Shown: piece by piece, positions 6,575-12,251 of the stretch
Position numbering within the stretch: position 1 is the stretch's first letter
Layout: every line of letters begins with the position of its first letter
Assembly: GCA_023264075.1 (NCBI GenBank)
Contig: JALQTG010000285.1
Coordinates: 1-12,251, forward strand
Source of the DNA: Crocinitomicaceae bacterium
GTDB lineage: Bacteria; Bacteroidota; Bacteroidia; Flavobacteriales_D; Crocinitomicaceae
Direction: 5' to 3'
Length of the DNA stretch: 12,251 nt
The notes under the pieces: generated by a model
Databases searched by the model: none
What the model was told of the DNA's origin: nothing
What the model saw: only the letters and a program-made list of their open reading frames with translations
Program-made: the position numbers and the translations under genes

Positions 6575-9500
6575 ATGAAGCTTTACTCAATTAGGTTGCT
6601 GACGTGTGCTGTATTGTTCAGTTCCGCGTTCTTTTCGTTTTCCCAAACCGAAGTGTTGTCTTTGGTTAAATCAGGAAACGTAGTAGAAAAATTAGATGTC
6701 AAGAAAGGTGTTCCGAGTTTGACAGTTCCTGCTCCTGACGTGCAGGCATTAATGGCTGAAGACATTTCTCGAGATCACAATGGTGAGTTATTCAGAATTG
6801 CAGAGGCTGTAACTTCAAGTGCCGACATTAACTCTATCGCTACTTGGAAAACGCTCTCGGATGGAAGTAAAGTGCTTCGTATGAAGGTGAAGAGTTCAGG
6901 AGCGGAGGCGCTAGCCATATCGTTCACTAACTTTCATTTACCTCAAGGAGCTACTTTTAGAGCGTTCAACACAGGGCAGTGGCATTTTTCAAAAAGCTAT
7001 TCCTCTCAGGACAACCGAGAGGACAACAGTTTTATGTTGCCAATGGTATATGGCGATGAAATCGTCTTGGAATTCACTGAACCAGCAAATTCTATTGAGT
7101 CAGTTCAAGCAACAATTGACCAAGTGTTTTATGTATATAGAGAATCAGGTAACCCAATGATAGAAAAAGATTTTGGAGATTCTGATCCGTGTCAAGTGAA
7201 TGTAAATTGCTCTCCAGAAGGAGATAACTGGTTGGATGAAAGTAGAGGTGTTGCGCGAATTTTCGTTGTTGTTGGTGGTTCGGGAGGTTGGTGTACGGGT
7301 TCTCTTGTAAATAATACAGCACAAGATTGTAAGCCGTATTTTTTAACTGCGTTACATTGTGGAGACGGTGCTTCTGCGGCTAACTTTAATCAGTGGGTTT
7401 TTTATTTTAACTATGAAGCTCCAGGCTGCACGAACCCTGCGACACAAGGATCGTTGGCTACTTCCACGATTACGGGTTGTGTAAAAATTTCTGACTCAAA
7501 CGATGGCGGTGGAAACTCAGGATCTGACTTTTTACTCCTTCAATTGGGTTCTTTGGCCAATGAAGCAACTACGGTAAACACCTTAAAATCATACAACGCA
7601 CGTTGGAATGGTTGGGATGCGAATAATATCACGTCTAATCAAGGGGTGAGTATTCACCATCCAGCGGGAGACATCAAAAAGATTTCAACTTATTCGTCAA
7701 ACCTCATCACTACTCAATGGGGTTCTGCAACAGGCTCTCATTGGAGAGTTACGTGGACGGCTACAGCTAACGGACATGGAGTAACCGAAGGCGGGTCTTC
7801 AGGTAGTCCAATATTCCGCAACAACGGGAGAATTATGGGGACACTAACAGGAGGATCTTCATTTTGTAATACGCCAAACAACCCCGATCAGTATGGTAAA
7901 ATGTCGTATCACTGGCAATCAAATGGAGCACCTACTACGGAACAATTAAAGCCGTTTCTTGATCCAGGAAATACAGGGGCTTTAGTCATTGACGGCTCTG
8001 ACGACCCTTGTTCTGCCCCGGCATTGCCTGTTGCTGATTTTGTGGCGAACCAAACGTCAGTATTAGAGGGTACAATTGTTCAGTTTACAGACTTAACTTC
8101 AGGTGTTCCCGATACATGGTCTTGGACAATTACGCCAGGAATCAATACAGTAGAATGGGAATTTACAAATGCAACAACTAGCACATCTCAAAACCCACAA
8201 GTCTTGTTTACAACGCCAGGTTTTTATACGGTGAGTTTAACTGCTTCTAATTCGTTTGGTTCAGACACAGAAACTAAAACGGATTACATTGAGGTGATTG
8301 AAATTGTTTGTTCAGATCCGGTTTCAACGAATTATACGATGAGTTTTGAAACAGGTGAAGACCTTTCTCAATGGGTGGTTTACGATTCTAATGGAGATTC
8401 ATTTCCATGGGGAATTTACGACTTATCAGGAACAGCGTTTGGGGCTCAAAACGGGAACAATGCTGCGCTTTATCAGTATAATACAGACGCCGTTACCGGA
8501 GGAAATGATTGGTTAATATCGGGTTGTTTTGATCTTTTAGCAGGGGTAGATTACACACTTTCTTATTGGAGAATAACAGATGCTAATTATCCAGAGAATC
8601 TGGGTGTATTTATAGGTCAATCTCAAGATCCACTTGGCATGACCTCTAACCTTCAACAATTGAATGCTATTCAAGATAACACATGGGTCGAAGAGGTAAT
8701 TAATTTTACAGTGCCAGCATCAGGAACATATTATTTTGGTTGGCATTGTTCAAGTGATCCTGATCAATTTTATGTTGCAATTGATGCGATTAACATTTCA
8801 GGAAGTATTTCAGCATTAACAATTACAAATGCACCTGCAGATGTAACAATAGAATGTGATGCTTCAACGGACCCAGCAAATACGGGTCAATTGACTGCTT
8901 CTACGGGATGTGCTGGAGGTGAAACTATTGCATATACTGATGTTATTACAGCTGGCTCGTGTGCAAATGCTTATACAATTGAGAGAACATGGACGGTAAC
9001 AGATGGATGTGGTGGAAACGAAACACATGTGCAAACGATTACGGTAGAGGATAATACTGCACCAGTTGTATCATGCGGAGTTGCTACAGACGTAATTAAC
9101 ACTGCTGGTGGATCAGTTGCTCTTCCAAACTACATTCCTGGCGCAACAATTAGCGATAATTGTAGCGCAAATGGATCCCTGGTGACTACACAAACGCCTT
9201 CAGCAGGTACAATTTTGACTGCTGGAAGCTATACTGTAACAATTGAATCGGTTGACGAGTGTGGAAATGTTGGTAGCTGTACGATAAGTGTTACAGTAAA
9301 CAACAACGAAGTGATTACAGTGACGAACTCACCAGCTAATGTTACAATTGAATGTGATGAGTCTACGGCGCCTGGAAATACAGGCCAATTCACGGCAACG
9401 ACTTCATGTGCAACTGGAGGTTTGGTTATTGCGTCAAATGATGTAATCACAGCGGGTGCTTGTGCGAATTCATATACTATCGAACGTACATGGACAGCGA

Positions 9501-10552
9501 CAGACAACTGTGGTAATACTGAAACACTTGTACAAATAATTACGGTTGCTGATAATACCGTTCCAGTTGTGGTGTGCGGCCAGTCAACTGATCAATTAAA
9601 CACATCCACTGGTTCAGCACAAGTTCCTAACTATTTGGGAGGAGCAACTATTTCTGACAACTGTTCTGCAACAGGTGATATGACAATTACGCAATCTCCA
9701 ACTGCAGGAACGGCCCTAGCCCCAGGAACACATACTATTACAATTACTGCTGTTGATGAATGTGGTAATTCGAACTCTTGTTCTATCGTGCTAACAATTA
9801 TCAATGATAATGGAATCACAATCACTAATGTACCAGCAAATACAACAATTGAGTGTGACGAATCAACGGACCCAACCAACACTGGACAACTTGCTGCGAT
9901 TACATCTTGTGCGGGTTCAACCGTGATTACCTATGCAGATGCAACTAGTGGTACATGCCCAGTTGCTATCACGAGAACTTGGACTATTACGGACGACTGC
10001 GGAAACAGCACTACTGTTACACAAACAATTACGGTAAATGACAACACAGATCCAGTAATCACGTGTAATCAAACTACCGACGAGTTGTTTACGACGACTG
10101 GGGTGAATTGTCCAGATTATACATCGACTGTAACAGCAACGGATAACTGCACAAACAACTTGACAATAACACAAACCCCACCTGCTGGCACACCGTTAAG
10201 CGTTGGATTGAATACAGTTCAAGTAGTTGTTACGGACGATTGTGGTAATACTGCCGCATGTCAGGTTGAGGTAACTGTTCAAGACAATGTTGGGTTAGAA
10301 AACAATGGTGGGCTGAATGGGTTAATGCTTTATCCAAACCCGGTGAGCGATGAGTTAAACGTTGTGTTTAGCACAGTACTTGAAAAAGTGGCTTTAAGTT
10401 TGTACGATGCAAGTGGAAAGCTCGTGTTTGAACTAGAGGAAAGTAATGCATCTCAATTAAAACTTACTACAACCTCTTTCGCGACAGGCATCTACCAATT
10501 AACATTATCTACACCAACAGAGTTTGTTACCTACAAAATTTCTAAAATGTAG
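6575..10552 (+). CDS. Secreted multidomain serine protease, lysyl-endopeptidase-like, with PKD, HYR-type repeats and T9SS signal
   Basis: The 1325-residue product is exported and probably released or surface-attached by type IX secretion. In order: signal peptide (about 1-24); an N-terminal region likely serving as propeptide (25-220); a trypsin-fold protease domain (225-474); a PKD-like domain (485-575); a jelly-roll-like domain resembling MAM/cleaved-adhesin modules (580-742); three tandem cysteine-rich HYR-type units (749-1237); and a T9SS type A sorting domain (1252-1325, starting LYPNPVSDE, ending KISKM). The catalytic triad is visible as His261 (LTALHC), Asp318 (SDFLLLQL) and Ser409 (GGSSGSP). 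The stretch GVTEGGSSGSP and the DQYGK that follows resemble Achromobacter lysyl endopeptidase (protease I), where the corresponding Asp (here Asp438) gives lysine specificity; cleavage after Lys is therefore inferred. The gene stands alone with its own promoter and terminator. Confidence 0.93.
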   Translation: MKLYSIRLLTCAVLFSSAFFSFSQTEVLSLVKSGNVVEKLDVKKGVPSLTVPAPDVQALMAEDISRDHNGELFRIAEAVTSSADINSIATWKTLSDGSKVLRMKVKSSGAEALAISFTNFHLPQGATFRAFNTGQWHFSKSYSSQDNREDNSFMLPMVYGDEIVLEFTEPANSIESVQATIDQVFYVYRESGNPMIEKDFGDSDPCQVNVNCSPEGDNWLDESRGVARIFVVVGGSGGWCTGSLVNNTAQDCKPYFLTALHCGDGASAANFNQWVFYFNYEAPGCTNPATQGSLATSTITGCVKISDSNDGGGNSGSDFLLLQLGSLANEATTVNTLKSYNARWNGWDANNITSNQGVSIHHPAGDIKKISTYSSNLITTQWGSATGSHWRVTWTATANGHGVTEGGSSGSPIFRNNGRIMGTLTGGSSFCNTPNNPDQYGKMSYHWQSNGAPTTEQLKPFLDPGNTGALVIDGSDDPCSAPALPVADFVANQTSVLEGTIVQFTDLTSGVPDTWSWTITPGINTVEWEFTNATTSTSQNPQVLFTTPGFYTVSLTASNSFGSDTETKTDYIEVIEIVCSDPVSTNYTMSFETGEDLSQWVVYDSNGDSFPWGIYDLSGTAFGAQNGNNAALYQYNTDAVTGGNDWLISGCFDLLAGVDYTLSYWRITDANYPENLGVFIGQSQDPLGMTSNLQQLNAIQDNTWVEEVINFTVPASGTYYFGWHCSSDPDQFYVAIDAINISGSISALTITNAPADVTIECDASTDPANTGQLTASTGCAGGETIAYTDVITAGSCANAYTIERTWTVTDGCGGNETHVQTITVEDNTAPVVSCGVATDVINTAGGSVALPNYIPGATISDNCSANGSLVTTQTPSAGTILTAGSYTVTIESVDECGNVGSCTISVTVNNNEVITVTNSPANVTIECDESTAPGNTGQFTATTSCATGGLVIASNDVITAGACANSYTIERTWTATDNCGNTETLVQIITVADNTVPVVVCGQSTDQLNTSTGSAQVPNYLGGATISDNCSATGDMTITQSPTAGTALAPGTHTITITAVDECGNSNSCSIVLTIINDNGITITNVPANTTIECDESTDPTNTGQLAAITSCAGSTVITYADATSGTCPVAITRTWTITDDCGNSTTVTQTITVNDNTDPVITCNQTTDELFTTTGVNCPDYTSTVTATDNCTNNLTITQTPPAGTPLSVGLNTVQVVVTDDCGNTAACQVEVTVQDNVGLENNGGLNGLMLYPNPVSDELNVVFSTVLEKVALSLYDASGKLVFELEESNASQLKLTTTSFATGIYQLTLSTPTEFVTYKISKM
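8819..10285 (+). repeat. Three tandem units of about 500 bases encoding HYR-type modules
   Basis: Inside the protease gene, units start near 8819, 9317 and 9818 (residues 749, 915 and 1082), at steps of 166 and 167 codons. Each begins TxTNxPAxxTIECD(A/E)ST and contains a C-terminal half with DNT(A/V/D)PV, SDNCS or TDNCT, and (V/D)(D)(E/D)CGN. The first two units have eight cysteines each at matching positions and the third has nine, suggesting conserved disulfides. The units are clearly homologous but diverged at DNA level, so this is an old duplication rather than a recent slippage product. HYR-type modules have an immunoglobulin-like fold and are thought to mediate adhesion or act as spacers. 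Confidence 0.85.
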
Positions 10553-10573
10553 AACTAATTCACAATAATAGGG

Positions 10574-10609
10574 AGGCACGTTTTAAAATAAAGCGTGCCT
10601 TTCTTTTTT
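10574..10609 (+). terminator. Intrinsic terminator of the secreted protease gene
   Basis: AGGCACG (10574-10580) pairs with CGTGCCT (10594-10600). The stem extends inward by a T-G wobble and three T-A pairs to a 5-base loop (10585-10589). The T-rich tail TTCTTTTTT (10601-10609) follows directly. It lies 21 bases after the protease stop codon, a standard arrangement. Confidence 0.9.
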
Positions 10610-10693
10610 AGAGTCGTTTTTTTAGCGAATTTCGTAACCAAATTTATGTAGCCGAGTACAATTTATTTTTTCAGTAAAAAACTCATTTAACGC

Positions 10694-11680
10694 ATGGAAA
10701 AACTTGTAGCCCAATTCCCAAGACATATTTCAGAAGCACTCGAAATTGCGCGATCTGCAGAGCTCTCTGGTCTCAAGGAATATTCGTTTACCAACGTGGT
10801 GATTTGTGGAATGGGGGGCTCCGGAATAGGCGGGAAGATGGTTGCTCAATGGTTCTCTGAGCAATCCAAGGCACCGATTTATTTGGTTCAAGACTACGAT
10901 ATTCCTGGTTTTATTTCTGGAAAAACACTATTTATTGCTTCTTCGTATTCAGGCAATACAGAGGAAACTATGACTGCGGTCCAGAAAGCCGCGAAATTAG
11001 GTGCGAAAATAGTCGGGGTATGCTCTGGAGGGGAGCTCTATAAGTTTTGTCTGGAACATGCATTTCATGTTGTAAAAGTCCCTGGAGGGAACCCGCCAAG
11101 GACGATGTTGGCCTTTTCAGTTGTTCAATTGGTGAACATTTTATCAAATGCTCGAATTATTCCCGCAGATGCTTTAACGAAGATTGATAAGTGTCGAAAT
11201 TTGTTAAATAAGGAATTAGTAAAAATTAAGGAAGAGGCAAAAAAGCTGGCTGCGTTTGCACGCGAAAAGCAACTAATATTATATTCTACATCGAATTATG
11301 AGGCGGTAATCGTTCGAGCGCGGCAACAGTTCAATGAGAACTCAAAGCAACTGTGTTGGCACCATGTAATTCCAGAAATGAATCATAATGAGCTAGTTGG
11401 ATGGGGAGGTGGAAAACCATCGCATGCAGCAGTTTTCTTTGTGTCTAAATTTATTTCGGAGCGAAATAAACTGCGATTATTAATTACACGAGATACCGTT
11501 TTGCAACACACCCCCCATTGTATGTTAATCGACGGAGCAGGAGAAAACTTATTTGAAGAGTCATTTTATTTTATTCACATTGTAGATTGGGCCTCACTTT
11601 TTTTAGCCGAACTCAATAACGCGGACCCTATTGATATTAAGGTAATAGATTACCTGAAAGATCAATTAAGCAAACTCTAA
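10694..11680 (+). CDS. Bifunctional phosphoglucose/phosphomannose isomerase
   Basis: This cytoplasmic enzyme interconverts glucose 6-phosphate or mannose 6-phosphate with fructose 6-phosphate, linking glycolysis to mannose-containing sugar synthesis. The 328-residue length is usual for this archaeal/bacterial class and much shorter than classical PGI. It has two SIS (sugar isomerase) domains. The first carries GMGGSGIGG (39-47) and the phosphate-binding SYSGNTEET (84-92). The active site shows Arg136 in GGNPPR, Glu215 in FNENSKQ and His231 in MNHNE. The 16-residue Glu-His spacing equals that of the Pyrobaculum PGI/PMI (Glu203/His219). Dual specificity is a property of the family and has not been shown here. 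The start at 10694 follows the upstream terminator by 84 bases. I see no convincing -33/-7 pair in that gap. lipB follows after 3 bases, so both are likely on one mRNA. Confidence 0.94.
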   Translation: MEKLVAQFPRHISEALEIARSAELSGLKEYSFTNVVICGMGGSGIGGKMVAQWFSEQSKAPIYLVQDYDIPGFISGKTLFIASSYSGNTEETMTAVQKAAKLGAKIVGVCSGGELYKFCLEHAFHVVKVPGGNPPRTMLAFSVVQLVNILSNARIIPADALTKIDKCRNLLNKELVKIKEEAKKLAAFAREKQLILYSTSNYEAVIVRARQQFNENSKQLCWHHVIPEMNHNELVGWGGGKPSHAAVFFVSKFISERNKLRLLITRDTVLQHTPHCMLIDGAGENLFEESFYFIHIVDWASLFLAELNNADPIDIKVIDYLKDQLSKL

Positions 11681-11683
11681 TTT

Positions 11684-12251
11684 ATGACAGGGGTAAATTT
11701 TCAAGACCTGGGCAAAATTGACTATAAAGAGGCTTGGGAGTATCAAGAAAAACTATTTGCCGAGTCTATTCAGCTGAAGATTCAAAAACGCAACGGAGAG
11801 ACGGAAGAAAGCCCCCGAAACTACTTGTTGTTTTGTGAGCACCCCCATGTGTACACGCTTGGAAAAAGTGGAAAAGAAAGGCATCTTTTAGTTCAAGGAG
11901 ATGAACTATTGGCGTTGGGCGCTACGTATTATAAAATTAATAGAGGAGGAGACATTACTTACCATGGCCCGGGGCAATTGGTGGCCTATCCCATTTTTGA
12001 TTTAGAGTATTTCTTCACAGACATCCATAAGTACATGCGTTATTTAGAAGAAGCCGTAATTCGGACGATCGCGGACTATGGTGTTGTTGGTGGACGACAA
12101 GAAGGGTTCACCGGCGTTTGGATTGAGCCTAAGACATCTAAAGCAAGAAAAATTTGTGCGATGGGCGTAAAGTCCTCCCGATGGGTAACGATGCATGGAA
12201 TAGGATTTAATGTAAACACAGACCTTTCTTATTTCTCACATATTGTTCCTT
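11684..12251 (+). CDS. lipB: Octanoyl-[acyl carrier protein]-protein N-octanoyltransferase (3' end cut by window edge)
   Basis: LipB moves octanoyl groups from acyl carrier protein to lipoyl domains of dehydrogenase complexes and the glycine cleavage system, the first step of lipoate attachment, in the cytoplasm. The first 189 residues are visible. They include the substrate-binding loop RGGDITYHGPGQ (87-98), the catalytic Lys156 in RKICAMG and HGIGFNVNTDLS (171-182). In E. coli LipB the nucleophile cysteine sits in a short PCG motif right after this point. Here the frame ends at Ile-Val-Pro plus one T, so the next codon, outside the window, should encode the cysteine. The ATG at 11684 begins 3 bases after the isomerase stop codon, indicating co-transcription. 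Confidence 0.95.
   Translation, partial: MTGVNFQDLGKIDYKEAWEYQEKLFAESIQLKIQKRNGETEESPRNYLLFCEHPHVYTLGKSGKERHLLVQGDELLALGATYYKINRGGDITYHGPGQLVAYPIFDLEYFFTDIHKYMRYLEEAVIRTIADYGVVGGRQEGFTGVWIEPKTSKARKICAMGVKSSRWVTMHGIGFNVNTDLSYFSHIVP

Noticed and set aside
8819..10285. Repeat array as a CRISPR or recent tandem duplication
   Set aside because: The period is about 500 bases, fully coding and in frame, with diverged units encoding homologous protein modules.
10643..10671. Promoter for the phosphoglucose/phosphomannose isomerase gene (TATTTTTT at 10664-10671)
   Set aside because: The box is a T-run match in AT-rich DNA, with only TTT at an 18-base spacing for -33. A promoter must be nearby after the upstream terminator, but this site is not convincing.
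1..12251. Undescribed defence, mobile or biosynthetic system
   Set aside because: All genes but one fall into known housekeeping, regulatory, envelope or secreted-protease families, and there is no cluster of unknown genes or integration signature to support a new system.

Overview
This window looks like chromosomal DNA from a member of the Bacteroidota, probably Flavobacteriales. Four things point there: a secreted protein ending in a type IX secretion (T9SS) type A sorting domain, the long three-domain form of IspG, start regions without Shine-Dalgarno sequences, and -7 promoter boxes of the Bacteroidota type (TAnnTTTG) just upstream of several genes. Genus cannot be decided from the sequence alone.

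Layout: (1) 1-1778, minus strand: ispG of the non-mevalonate isoprenoid pathway, cut by the left edge. (2) 1779-2088: a 310-base gap with a promoter box for ispG, a small palindrome, three CACAAAG copies and a REP-like hairpin. (3) 2089-3717, plus strand: an exported, probably outer-membrane beta-barrel protein of unknown role with a C-terminal CxxC, then a membrane-anchored SCO1/SenC-type copper/thiol protein. (4) 3720-5730, minus strand: a deoxycytidylate deaminase and an S41 (CtpA-type) protease that overlap by 8 bases. They converge on the SCO gene with only 2 bases between stop codons. (5) 5801-6487, minus strand: an OmpR/PhoB-type response regulator with no histidine kinase beside it, separated from the deaminase by a perfect-arm inverted repeat. 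(6) 6575-10552, plus strand: a 1325-residue secreted multidomain serine protease of the lysyl-endopeptidase type with PKD, jelly-roll-like and three tandem HYR-type units and a T9SS signal. It has a clear promoter and a clear intrinsic terminator. (7) 10694-12251, plus strand: a bifunctional phosphoglucose/phosphomannose isomerase and lipB (lipoate biosynthesis), 3 bases apart. lipB is cut by the right edge just before its expected catalytic cysteine.

Most of the window is housekeeping metabolism (isoprenoids, pyrimidine nucleotides, sugar phosphates, lipoate) and envelope or secreted functions. I found no RNA genes, CRISPR arrays, transposase genes, phage genes or defence islands, and no convincing undescribed system. 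The observations most worth following up are the REP-like repeat cluster, the C-terminal CxxC barrel protein beside SCO, and the architecture and active-site details of the secreted protease.
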